Source: an uncultured Oscillospiraceae bacterium (GTDB lineage: Bacteria; Bacillota; Clostridia; Oscillospirales; Ruminococcaceae). From it: 64,000 nt of DNA. The stretch is taken from the NCBI GenBank assembly GCA_934539585.1, contig CAKTCT010000010.1:1-64000 (forward strand). The letters run 5' to 3'. Below the pieces are notes generated by a model. It ran no database searches. It saw only the letters and a program-made list of their open reading frames with translations, and was not told the origin of the DNA. Of this stretch, positions 43,455 to 57,097 are shown piece by piece (position 1 is the stretch's first letter; every line of letters begins with the position of its first letter). The translations under genes and the position numbers were made by a program.

Positions 43455-44283
43455 GTTCATTACCTCCGGTTGGCCGTTTTTTGCGGCCCGGAATCAATAG
43501 CAAAAGCAGCAGCGCCAGCAGCATGGGGATGGCCAGAACCGGGGCCACCAGCAGCGGCTCGATCTGAATGGCGTCAGAGGTGACGCGGATGGCCTCCGAC
43601 TGGTTGGCCACCCGGTGCCCGCGGACCAGGAGCCGGTGGGAGTTGACGCCGTAGGGGGTGCAGGTGACTAAGGTGCAGAGGTCCTTCCCCTCCTCGATGG
43701 AAAGGGCGGAGACGTCGTCGGGCTCCACGATGAGAATCTGGTCCACCTCATAGGTCAGGACCTCGTCCAGGGTGCGGATGACGAAGGCGTCCCCCTCCAC
43801 CAGCTGGTCCAGGTTGGTGAACAGCTTGGCGCTGGGGAGTCCCCGGTGGCCGGAAAGGACGCAGTGGGTGCTCTCGCCGCCTACGGGAAGGCTGGACCAG
43901 TCCAGGTGGCCCACGGCGATCTGGAGGACGTCCTCCTCGGTGCCGTGGTAGATGGGAAGGGAGAGCTTGATGGTGGGAATCTCGATATAGCCCATGATCC
44001 CGCCGCCGTCCACGTTTAAAAGGCTGTCGTACCGGGCCTTCTGATCATCGGTGAGGTAGTAGCCGCTGGAGCGGTCCAGAAGGGTGCGGTTGTACTCCCG
44101 GGCGGCGTCCAGAAGGGCGTCATAGCGGCCCTGGTCCAGCTGCCGGACCTCCTGGTCATAGGCCGCCACCGCCTTGGAGGCGTGGAGGGAGTTCCAGTAA
44201 TCGCTTACCGTGGGGTACAGCAGCAAGGACAGTCCTGCAAGAAACGCCGCGGCCAGCAGCAGGTTGACAATCCGGTTTTTCAT
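43438..44283 (-). CDS. srtC: Class C sortase (pilus polymerase)
   Basis: A 281-residue pilin-polymerising sortase. It has an N-terminal transmembrane segment, the catalytic His in VLSGHRGLPSA (about residue 142), the Cys in LVTCTPYGVNSHRLLVRG (about residue 205) with the Arg at its end, and a C-terminal transmembrane segment followed by basic residues, which is typical of class C. It sits between the major pilin and the CnaB pilin. Confidence 0.93.
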   Translation of the reverse strand: MKNRIVNLLLAAAFLAGLSLLLYPTVSDYWNSLHASKAVAAYDQEVRQLDQGRYDALLDAAREYNRTLLDRSSGYYLTDDQKARYDSLLNVDGGGIMGYIEIPTIKLSLPIYHGTEEDVLQIAVGHLDWSSLPVGGESTHCVLSGHRGLPSAKLFTNLDQLVEGDAFVIRTLDEVLTYEVDQILIVEPDDVSALSIEEGKDLCTLVTCTPYGVNSHRLLVRGHRVANQSEAIRVTSDAIQIEPLLVAPVLAIPMLLALLLLLLIPGRKKRPTGGNEHEKTE

Positions 44284-44346
44284 GCAGCATTCTCCTTGCT
44301 GCTGCGGGGCGGAAGGCCGTACCCTCCGCCCCTGGCAGCGTGTCGA

Positions 44347-45891
44347 TTATTTGGAGCGGCTCATGCGCTTCTTGGTGACGAACAGCACGCCGGCCACCAC
44401 GACCAGCAGGCCGCCCACCACGTAGAAGATGGTGGTGCCGATGCCGCCGGTGGAGGGCAGGGTGGAGCCCGCATTGTTGACGACGTCGGTGGTGAGATTG
44501 GTGGACGCTTCGCCGTCGTTGACTTTTACAGTGACCGCTGTCACTTGCGCGCCGCTTTCACTGTACGTGGCGCTGATTACAAACTTGACGGGGGCCTTCA
44601 GGAGGTTGAAGCCTGCGGGGGCTTTGGTCTCGTAGAGGTAGTATTCCACGCCGTCGTCGAGGTCCTTGATGGTGGGGTTGCCGGCGTCGATGACATAGGT
44701 TACGTTGGCTTCGCCGGATTTGGCGACACGGTATACGCCTTCGGACTCTTTGACCAGGCCGATGAGGTCGGTGGTCACAGCGGGGATGCCTTCGTCATTG
44801 CAGTTCAGGTCGGAAACCTTGAGAGCGCCGTTCTTGGAGAGGACGAATTTGGCGCCGGTCAGGGAGTTCTTATTTCCATCGACCTTGTTGATGCTCATTT
44901 TGAAGGTCCAGACGTAGGTGTTGCTGGGAGGAGTGGTGCCTTTGTCGCTGGAATCGTTGGGGTTGTTGCTGTATTCCAGGTGAGCGGCGTTGTTTTCTTT
45001 GCCGTCGTCATAGACTTCCGCGTTTTCGTTGAGGACGCCGGAGTAGTAGGTGTAGAGCTCGTTGCCCGCCTGCATCTTGCCGTCTTTAATCGCATTGAGA
45101 ATGTCAATGTTGACAGAGAAGGTGTTGCCGGTGGCGGTGACGGTGTAGTACTTTTCTTCCAGGACGGTGGTGTCGTTGACCTTGATGGTCACAGTGGATT
45201 TGTCACTCACGTTGGAGGTCAGGCCAGCGGACATGGTATCGCTGATGGTATACGTATAGCTGGTGTAGTTGGTGGTATCGGGAACGGTGGAAACGGTGCG
45301 GAATTCGACGGTGTCGCCGATCTGCTTGCCGGTGGCGTTGCCCCAGGTCTGGCCTTCCTTAACCTGCTTATCCAGGGTGGGCTTGTTGCCCTTGGGGGAA
45401 GCGGTGACATTGCCGACGACTTCCATGATGTAGGCGGTATAGAAATCGTCTGCATTGTCCAGGGTGTTGTCTTTGTCCTTTACCAGGTAGTAACCGGCTG
45501 CCAGGCCGCTGATGGTGTATTTGCCGTCAGCAAAGGTGCTGTCCGTATGATCCTTGAGGTAAGGAGCCACTTTTTTGGCAAAATCATTGACAAGGTCTTC
45601 CAAAGTCAGGGTAGCTGCGACTTGCTCCGCAGTCTGGTCGCCAAACACTTTATCTGCTTTGATTCTTGCAGAATCCACACCAGTGCCCCAGACGATATTG
45701 GACAGGACTTTGGTGTTGTCTTTCTCAAACAGGTCTCCGGCGAAAATCTGGTAGGCCTCATAGGTGTGGCCGGCAGTTGCATTGTTGATGGTGATGGAGT
45801 AAGTTTCTCCCGCCGCGAAAACGGTGGTGCCAAGCGCGAAGGTCATGATCAGCGCAAGAGCGGTTGCGAGGAATTTTCTTACGGTTTTCAT
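44347..45891 (-). CDS. Major pilin subunit with LPXTG anchor
   Basis: A 514-residue isopeptide-forming backbone pilin (SpaH/EbpC-like). It has a signal peptide (about residues 1-26), a pilin-motif-like stretch TASPKGNKPTLDKQV near residue 165 with the lysine used for polymerisation, CnaA/CnaB-type domains, the E-box YLYETKAPAGF (about residue 423), and the sorting signal LPSTG near residue 480, a hydrophobic segment and a basic tail. It is followed by srtC, its probable polymerase. Confidence 0.92.
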   Translation of the reverse strand: MKTVRKFLATALALIMTFALGTTVFAAGETYSITINNATAGHTYEAYQIFAGDLFEKDNTKVLSNIVWGTGVDSARIKADKVFGDQTAEQVAATLTLEDLVNDFAKKVAPYLKDHTDSTFADGKYTISGLAAGYYLVKDKDNTLDNADDFYTAYIMEVVGNVTASPKGNKPTLDKQVKEGQTWGNATGKQIGDTVEFRTVSTVPDTTNYTSYTYTISDTMSAGLTSNVSDKSTVTIKVNDTTVLEEKYYTVTATGNTFSVNIDILNAIKDGKMQAGNELYTYYSGVLNENAEVYDDGKENNAAHLEYSNNPNDSSDKGTTPPSNTYVWTFKMSINKVDGNKNSLTGAKFVLSKNGALKVSDLNCNDEGIPAVTTDLIGLVKESEGVYRVAKSGEANVTYVIDAGNPTIKDLDDGVEYYLYETKAPAGFNLLKAPVKFVISATYSESGAQVTAVTVKVNDGEASTNLTTDVVNNAGSTLPSTGGIGTTIFYVVGGLLVVVAGVLFVTKKRMSRSK

Positions 45892-45946
45892 AAACAGGTT
45901 CCTTCCGTTTTTATTTCGGGTGCGCCGGGGGTGGAAGCGGTTGAGG

Positions 45947-48900
45947 TTATGACGACGACCTCCTTTCCCGTTTGCGCCTCAGGCGATTCCCGAGGATCAG
46001 GCTGCCCGCCGTAAGGAGAAGGCCGCCTGCTGCATACCATTGAACGCCCGGTCCGCCGGTGTTGGGCAAGGCGTAACAAGCGGTGTTTACCGCCTGGATG
46101 GTAACATCTTGGGTGATGGTAAAGGTGTACGCGCCGTTTGCGTCGGTTTCCAGGAGGGTGTCGCCTTGCCTGAAGGTGAGCTGGAAGCCGTCGTGGGCCG
46201 TTTCCGTAATGGTCACGGTGGCGCCGTAGGGAATCTCAATGGGCTCGCTGGTTTCTCCGCCAGCCAGAGAGAGGGTCTTTTCCTCCGTCTTTCCGTCCTT
46301 GGTGGTGTAGGAGATGCGGAAGGGGAACTTGGTGGTGACGGTGCTGTTCTGAAGGAGTTTGGTCAGGGTCAGCTTCTGGTCCGTGTGGTTGTTTTTCACC
46401 TGGAGGGTGGAGCCGTCCAGGGAGATCAGGGGGTTTTCGGCCCCATCAGGGAGGGTGACGTTGCCCTGGGCATCCACATGGAGGGTGATGGGGGTCTCCA
46501 GCCGGACGAAGCCCTCGGGGGCGGCGATTTCCGTCAGGGTGTAGGTCCCGGGGAGGAGGCCGGAGAGGGTGAGGAGGCCGGAGTCGTTGACCACCAGCTC
46601 CGTTGTAGTGGACTGCTCCGCGGCGGGATCAACGGGGACGATGTTCCACTTCTGGGCGGGGCTGCCGTTGTCGTCCCAGAACTGAATCTTCGTTCCGTCC
46701 TGGACAGTGGCCCCATTCAGGTCCAGGACGCGGTTCTGGGCGTCCTTATCGTCGCTGAGGGCCGCGATGCGGGGCTTGATTTTAAGGGTGCCGTCTCCGT
46801 TGACGGAGAGGTACCACTTCTGGTAGTCGTTGGCGGGGGTTTCCGAGGTGTCCCGGTAGAAATGAACCGTGGTGCCGTTGGCGAATTTGCCGTTGGAGTC
46901 CAGGTCGAGCCACTTTTTCAACGAATCGCTAAGGAAGCTGTAAGAGCCGTCGTCGTTGCGGTAAATCCGGAGCTTTTCGGCGTTATCCACGCTTCTGGGC
47001 CGCAGGACGGCGTTTTCGCCGGAGTCTTTGCCCAGGACCCAGTCGGGATTCCCGGCCAGGGCGATGTAGTAAAGCTGGGTGGAGACGCCGTTTTCGTCAA
47101 AGTCGATAAGCTCGCTGGCGGAGGCGGGGACGGTGTAGCTGCCGCCGCCGTTGCTGACGAAGCGGACCGTTTCCTCCTGGTCGTTTTTCAGGGAGAATTT
47201 CGCGCCGGAAAGGGCCTTGCCGTCGGCGGTGAGCTTTTGCAGCTTCAGGCCCACGGAGTTCAGGGTGTTGGTATAGAGCACGGAATTGGCCGAATCCTTG
47301 ATGATGGTGCCCACCGCATTAGTCCCGGTGCTGACCACGCCGTTGACGGTGTTGGTCACGGTGTAGCCGCCGGTGTCCAGTTCGGTGATCTTGTAGCGGA
47401 GGCCGATGGGGAGGTATTCGATCTTGATGGACTCCCCGGCTTTCAGGGTAAACTCGCTGCCGTCGTGGAGGACCAGGTCGTTTTCGGTGCCGTTGGCGGT
47501 GTACTTGGTGTAGGCGTAGTCGTCCACAATCTCCTCGCCGTTCTGGCTGTAAAACCGGATCTCGAACCCGAATTCCTTATCGGAGTCATCGTCGCCCACG
47601 ACCTCCTTCTTCACGATGAGGTCGCCGGTGGTCTGCTCGATGTTCACGCCGGAGACGGAGGGGAGGGTGAAGTTCATGTAGCAGGTGGAGCCGGAAGCGC
47701 CCCGCTCGGTGTAGAAGAAGGTCAGGGTGTGCTCGCCGATCTTATTCTCTTTATCATTCAGGTAGTCCCAGAGGTTCACGTACTCGCCCACGGAGGAGTG
47801 GACGCCGCCGATGTCGCAGACCAGCTGATTATCCAGGAAGACCCACATGTCGTCGTCGCCGAAGAAGTAGTACTCCAGGGGGCCGACGTAGTCCGCGGTG
47901 AGGTGGAATTTCACGGCGTACTGCATGCCGAAGAAGGAGTTGTGGGCGTTTCCGTCGTCGCTGACGGGAAAATCGGTGGATTCAGCGTTGTCAGCTGAAT
48001 CATTCCATTTTCCACCAATGTCATCACTGCTTTTAAAGCCCTGATAATAAATAGGATTCGAAATGCTGCCAAAATTCGGGTCGGTCTTATCTTTGGCCGC
48101 ATCCATGGGCCAGAAGTCATTTGTAAGAATACTGTTCTGCCATGAAAGACCGCTATTCACACCATCCCAAATTCTGCCTTCTTTAGGAGAGGGATGGAAG
48201 AATTCCTGTAAGCCATCAATGGTGCCCAGGCCGTTTACGTAGGCAGAGGAGAGGGTGTAGGTGTCGCCGACACGGGAGAAGGTCAGACTGCTGTTTTCGT
48301 AGGTGTGCTTCCCATTGGCGGTGCCTTCGTTGAAAAGATTGGGTGCAACAAGATATTCGTTATAGACGATTTTTCCTTCGGAGAGACTGTTAACCAGCCC
48401 AAAAGTGCATCCAAAGTTACCCTTATTGCTCCCTCCATCGCCGCTTGCCTTATTAAGATATACGCCGCCAAATTTGTAGTTTGCCATGCCGGTGCCGCAG
48501 TTAGCGTTGCCGAAGGCGAGAACATCACAGTAGGACCTCCAGGTCCGCACACCGTTCCGGCTGGTGCCGTAGTTAGACTCTATATTGATACCAGTAATGC
48601 CGGTCTTCCATCTGCCTGCACTGTTCTTCCCGCTGGAAATATCGTAATCATAGAAGGTGGCGGGGGCCGTGAAGTCGGCTTTCTTCACATTGTACACCAT
48701 CCGCAGGACGCTGTTTTCCTTGATGTAGATCACGTCGTCCCGGGTGATGTCGCTGCGGTTGGTGAAGTGGACGTTGGGGCCGTAGATGTCCCAGTCGTCC
48801 CGGCTGGTGCTGGCGGCGCTTCTGCCGTCCTTGAGCACCCAGACCTCCGACAGGGTGTAGCTGTCGCTGTCGATGAGCTTGTTGACGTAGGAGGGGTTGG

Positions 48901-50659
48901 GGGACTTGATGTACTCGAAGGCGTTGCCGGTGTACATCTCGGTCAGTTCGTCCGCGGTATCGACTGTATAGAGGTTGGTCTTATCGCCGGCGTTTTTCTG
49001 GGTCTGCCCGCCGGTTTTTACAAGATAAAGGAATTTTGTAGGATTGGGCTTGTTGTTTTCGGGCGTCTTGGCTGTTCCCTCGTTGGCCACAGCGCTGGTA
49101 TCAAAAACTGTCAGCTGTTTATCGCCGCTGGTGGTAAACCGCGGGATATTGGCGTAATACTGCACCGTATAATGGGGGTTGGCGGTGGAGGCCCGGAGGA
49201 CCAGCTCGCTGCCGTCCAGCTCCGCGGTAAGGGTGGGGACCTGGGCGTTCAGGGGCATGTAGACGCTGTTTGTTTCGGTGAGCTGTTCTTCGTCCACCTG
49301 GAGGGCGGCGATCCGGATGCCCAGGTCGGCCTCGGGGGCGGCGTCGGCAATGGCCGCCAGCTGCTCTGTCAGGGGAGCCAGGGTGCTTTCCTTCATCGCC
49401 ACGTCGGCGTAGACCCGATGGCCGGAAAGGTCCAGCTCCTGGCCGTTGTCGGTGAGGGTGACGCTGCGCAGCACCAGGATGCCGGGGTCCTCGCCGTAGG
49501 CGTCCTGGACGGAGCCGGAGACGGCCTGCTGACGGTCCTCGCTGACCGGAGACAGGGCGACTTCCGCGGTTTCGGGCAAAGCTTCGCCCTCCACCCGGAG
49601 GGTCACGGAAATTTCGTGGTCCTCGTAGGTGAATTCCTGGCTGGCGTCGGCGAAGCAGTCCTCGGTATGGGTGTGCTCCTCCTTGCCGCAGACCGGCGCG
49701 CCGGTCTCATCGAAGCAGTCCTCGGTGTGGACGTGCTCCTCTTTGCCGCATTTCGGCTCTCTGGGCGGGGTGTTTTCCGGCAAAGTGCCGTAGCCTTGGA
49801 TTTCCGGGTCGGAAAGGGAGAGGGTCAGGGCGGAGACAGCGGTCTCCCCGAACATCACCGTCACCGTTTCGCCGGAGCAGTCAACGACCACGCCGACGGT
49901 ATCGTCAAAAAAGATCAGGTCGCCGGACTTCGGGGTCCAGGCCACGGAATAGAGGCCCTGGTCCCGGAGGGCTTCCACCCACGCCGCGCAGTCTGCGGAC
50001 TGGGGGAAGGCGGTTTCCGGCACATTGGCATAATGGAGGCAGAAGGAGACGAACAGGGCGTCCCATTTCCCGTAGGGCTCCCCGTACCACTGGCCGTAGC
50101 GGCTGTAAAAAAGGACAGTGCCGTCCTCGGCCACCTGGTAGTTGTGCAGGCTCTGGGTGTAGCCCATCTGGCTCCGGGCAATGGCGGCCACGTCCTCCGC
50201 CCAGTTCCCGGTAAGGGCAGGAAGGGTCCGCTCCCAGACCGCGGCGTCCTCCACGTCCGCGTCAGGGTCGGCGTAGCAGGACAGGGTGTGGGTGTGCTCC
50301 TCCTTCTGGCAGATGAGATTTCCGGTATAGCAAGCCTCGGTATGGGTATGGCCGGGGGTCTCCGGCAGCGAGCATACCAGCTGGCCGTTTTCGTCGAAAC
50401 ATTCGTCGGAGTGGGTGTGGCCCTGGCTTTCCTCCTGGCCGCAGGAGAGAACGTAATTATCGTAGCAAGTGCCGCCGTGTACGTGTTCCGTCTTGCCGCA
50501 GAAGGTATCTCCCGTCATGGTGATGGCGGGAAGGATCAACGCGTAAGTGGTGCAGAAAACAACGATGCAGGACAGGACCGTGACCAGCTTCCGCCACGCA
50601 TTTCTGCGGGCGTGGGCCTTCACATACCGTTCCGTTCGTTCCGGCAGACTGATCTGCAT
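45947..50659 (-). CDS. Large pilus-tip adhesin, multidomain
   Basis: A 1570-residue surface protein. In order: a signal-type transmembrane segment at about 23-47; six Cys/His repeats (Cys…His-x-His…Cys-Tyr/Phe) at about 54-129 and 304-336; a CHAP-like domain at about 150-290 in which the expected active Cys is Asp200 (W-D-A-L-F-V-S-F-C); a central region; a fibro-slime/PA14-like domain near 920-990 (FFGDDDMWVFLDNQLV); CnaB-type domains; a ricin-type beta-trefoil near 1210-1350; and a final LPNTG sorting signal with hydrophobic stretch and RKRERR tail. I prefer the ATG at 50659, with GGGGAGG 8 bases upstream. It is probably the tip adhesin of the pilus. Confidence 0.88.
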   Translation of the reverse strand: MQISLPERTERYVKAHARRNAWRKLVTVLSCIVVFCTTYALILPAITMTGDTFCGKTEHVHGGTCYDNYVLSCGQEESQGHTHSDECFDENGQLVCSLPETPGHTHTEACYTGNLICQKEEHTHTLSCYADPDADVEDAAVWERTLPALTGNWAEDVAAIARSQMGYTQSLHNYQVAEDGTVLFYSRYGQWYGEPYGKWDALFVSFCLHYANVPETAFPQSADCAAWVEALRDQGLYSVAWTPKSGDLIFFDDTVGVVVDCSGETVTVMFGETAVSALTLSLSDPEIQGYGTLPENTPPREPKCGKEEHVHTEDCFDETGAPVCGKEEHTHTEDCFADASQEFTYEDHEISVTLRVEGEALPETAEVALSPVSEDRQQAVSGSVQDAYGEDPGILVLRSVTLTDNGQELDLSGHRVYADVAMKESTLAPLTEQLAAIADAAPEADLGIRIAALQVDEEQLTETNSVYMPLNAQVPTLTAELDGSELVLRASTANPHYTVQYYANIPRFTTSGDKQLTVFDTSAVANEGTAKTPENNKPNPTKFLYLVKTGGQTQKNAGDKTNLYTVDTADELTEMYTGNAFEYIKSPNPSYVNKLIDSDSYTLSEVWVLKDGRSAASTSRDDWDIYGPNVHFTNRSDITRDDVIYIKENSVLRMVYNVKKADFTAPATFYDYDISSGKNSAGRWKTGITGINIESNYGTSRNGVRTWRSYCDVLAFGNANCGTGMANYKFGGVYLNKASGDGGSNKGNFGCTFGLVNSLSEGKIVYNEYLVAPNLFNEGTANGKHTYENSSLTFSRVGDTYTLSSAYVNGLGTIDGLQEFFHPSPKEGRIWDGVNSGLSWQNSILTNDFWPMDAAKDKTDPNFGSISNPIYYQGFKSSDDIGGKWNDSADNAESTDFPVSDDGNAHNSFFGMQYAVKFHLTADYVGPLEYYFFGDDDMWVFLDNQLVCDIGGVHSSVGEYVNLWDYLNDKENKIGEHTLTFFYTERGASGSTCYMNFTLPSVSGVNIEQTTGDLIVKKEVVGDDDSDKEFGFEIRFYSQNGEEIVDDYAYTKYTANGTENDLVLHDGSEFTLKAGESIKIEYLPIGLRYKITELDTGGYTVTNTVNGVVSTGTNAVGTIIKDSANSVLYTNTLNSVGLKLQKLTADGKALSGAKFSLKNDQEETVRFVSNGGGSYTVPASASELIDFDENGVSTQLYYIALAGNPDWVLGKDSGENAVLRPRSVDNAEKLRIYRNDDGSYSFLSDSLKKWLDLDSNGKFANGTTVHFYRDTSETPANDYQKWYLSVNGDGTLKIKPRIAALSDDKDAQNRVLDLNGATVQDGTKIQFWDDNGSPAQKWNIVPVDPAAEQSTTTELVVNDSGLLTLSGLLPGTYTLTEIAAPEGFVRLETPITLHVDAQGNVTLPDGAENPLISLDGSTLQVKNNHTDQKLTLTKLLQNSTVTTKFPFRISYTTKDGKTEEKTLSLAGGETSEPIEIPYGATVTITETAHDGFQLTFRQGDTLLETDANGAYTFTITQDVTIQAVNTACYALPNTGGPGVQWYAAGGLLLTAGSLILGNRLRRKRERRSSS

Positions 50660-50677
50660 GACCATTTCCTCCCCTTT

Positions 50678-51268
50678 CTATCGCACTGGGCCGAATTCGC
50701 TGAGAGGCCATATTCGAAAAATCACTTTTCCTACGATCTGGTCCCGGGAAATACAGCCCACTGTAGTGTTTCTGGAATCCACGGAGACCGAACGGTTATC
50801 CCCCATGAGGAAATACCGTTCGTCCGGGACCTGATAGGGCAGCTGGATGTTGGTCTCGCCGTAAGCCTTTTCGGTGAGATACGGCTCCTCCAGGGGGCTG
50901 CCGTTGACGGAGACGTTGCCGTCGGCGTCCAGGTCCACCCAATCGCCGGGACCGGCGATATAGCGCTTGATCAGGAGCTTGTTGCCGTGGTAGAACGCCG
51001 CCACGTCGCCGGGCTCAAACCTGGCGTTCTTCACGCTGATGACGATCTGACCGTCCACCAGGGTGGGCGACATGGAGCTGCCGTATATCCGCAGCACCGG
51101 CATCCACAGGGTGGCCACCAGGACCGCCAGGGCCGCCACCACGATGAGGATGGCGATGGTGCTGCGCAGGGTCCGGCTGTAACGGCTCTTGTACCGCAGG
51201 CGGACCAGCTCCCCTTCGATCTGTTCCGTCGTGGGCAGATCGACGGAGTCGGTTTTGCGCTTTCTCAT
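50678..51268 (-). CDS. lepB: Signal peptidase I
   Basis: A 196-residue type I signal peptidase that cleaves secretion signals on the outer face of the membrane. It has one N-terminal transmembrane segment (about residues 38-58), the catalytic Ser in YGSSMSPTL (about residue 65) and the catalytic Lys in LLIKRYIAGPGD (about residue 101), and the GDNRSVSVDSR box. It is the first gene of the pilus operon, as in other sortase-pilus loci where a dedicated peptidase helps fold or process the pilins. Confidence 0.93.
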   Translation of the reverse strand: MRKRKTDSVDLPTTEQIEGELVRLRYKSRYSRTLRSTIAILIVVAALAVLVATLWMPVLRIYGSSMSPTLVDGQIVISVKNARFEPGDVAAFYHGNKLLIKRYIAGPGDWVDLDADGNVSVNGSPLEEPYLTEKAYGETNIQLPYQVPDERYFLMGDNRSVSVDSRNTTVGCISRDQIVGKVIFRIWPLSEFGPVR

Positions 51269-51320
51269 GTCAATCAGCCCCCTTCGTCAACGGTTTCAGC
51301 CTTTTGGTTTATTTACCAAA

Positions 51321-51349
51321 ATTATAGTACGCCGCCCATGTCAAGTCAA
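51321..51349 (-). promoter_or_regulatory. Promoter of the pilus operon
   Basis: Minus-strand TTGACT (51344-51349), 17-base spacer, TATAAT (51321-51326), about 50 bases before lepB. Confidence 0.8.
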
Positions 51350-51456
51350 CCACGGACAGGTAACGATTTGTATATTCAGCTAACTTTTGTATATTTGTAA
51401 AAGGAGGGCAATTCCGGTCCCTTGTCCACTTGGATATTTTGCCCGTCCCATTTTCA

Positions 51457-51488
51457 GAAAAAAGGCGGACAGTACGCCTGCCCGCCTC
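51457..51488 (-). terminator. Terminator after gyrA
   Basis: On the minus strand, GGCGGGCA-type and TGTCCGCC-type arms are followed by TTTTTT, directly downstream of the gyrA stop. Confidence 0.85.
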
Positions 51489-51501
51489 TTTTCTGAAGAG
51501 A

Positions 51502-54078
<2,577 letters not shown>

Positions 54079-54081
54079 GAG

Positions 54082-54825
54082 TTAATCCTCCTTTGCCGCG
54101 CCGTTCCGGGATTCGTCCTGCCGGACCTCATAGCGTCCGCCCAGGGCGTTTTTCAAAAGCTCCGTCAGCTGCGGCAGCGTTTCCGGGTCCACGCAGCGCT
54201 TGGGGATGGCGAACATCTTCTCCCGGCTGACGATGATCAGGAAAAGATCGGGGAATTCCGTGGCGGAAACCGCAGGGGCATCGAAGCCCAGGAGGAATTT
54301 CCCCTCCTCCTGGGGCAGGAGCAGGCCGTCGGGGCAGATTTCCAGGTGATAGGTATCCCGGGAAAGGGACACCGCCCGGGATACCGACCGGACGTGCTTG
54401 GCGGGAAGGTACCACATAAAGCCGATGACAATCAGCGCCAGGGCCCCCAGCAGGTATCCCATGGCGTAGTCCGGCTTGACGATGACCGCCTGAAGGTAGA
54501 ACACCGCGATGATCCCCAGGATCACGGTGTAGATGATATTTTTCCTGAAAAGGGTCTTTTTCTGGAAGTAGCGGAGGGCCCTGGCCGTCTCCTCCGGGGT
54601 CAGGTCGTAGTCGATGGGGATGCCGGACATGGAATCCTCCACCCGCTCGCCCTTGACGAAGGGGGCGGTCTTTTCGTAGTTGTCCAGGTCCAGGCCCTGG
54701 TCGGGGACGATGTCCTTTTCATCGCCGACGGCCGTTTCCTCCGGGGCCGCCTGGTCAAAGATGTCGGCAGGCTTTCCGGAAGGGGTCTCCGGCTCCTCCG
54801 GAAGTTTTTTTTCTTCTTCGTTCAT
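54082..54825 (-). CDS. YcxB-like membrane protein of unknown function
   Basis: A 247-residue protein with an acidic Glu/Pro-rich N-terminus, a middle with two transmembrane segments (about residues 95-115 and 120-140), and a C-terminal domain (DTYHLEICPDGLLL … LLGFDAPAVSATEFPDLFLI) resembling the YcxB family. It is inserted between gyrB and gyrA, where most relatives have nothing, and is 13 bases after gyrB. Its function is not known. Confidence 0.72.
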   Translation of the reverse strand: MNEEEKKLPEEPETPSGKPADIFDQAAPEETAVGDEKDIVPDQGLDLDNYEKTAPFVKGERVEDSMSGIPIDYDLTPEETARALRYFQKKTLFRKNIIYTVILGIIAVFYLQAVIVKPDYAMGYLLGALALIVIGFMWYLPAKHVRSVSRAVSLSRDTYHLEICPDGLLLPQEEGKFLLGFDAPAVSATEFPDLFLIIVSREKMFAIPKRCVDPETLPQLTELLKNALGGRYEVRQDESRNGAAKED

Positions 54826-54838
54826 GGAAAGTCCTCCG

Positions 54839-57081
<2,243 letters not shown>

Positions 57082-57097
57082 AGCACGCCTTTCCGGG

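Noticed and set aside
46040..51400. Two long plus-strand frames opposite the adhesin and lepB
   Set aside because: Hydrophobic Gly/Val-rich translation typical of the antisense of GC-rich genes, with the minus-strand genes carrying clear signals and sorting motifs.
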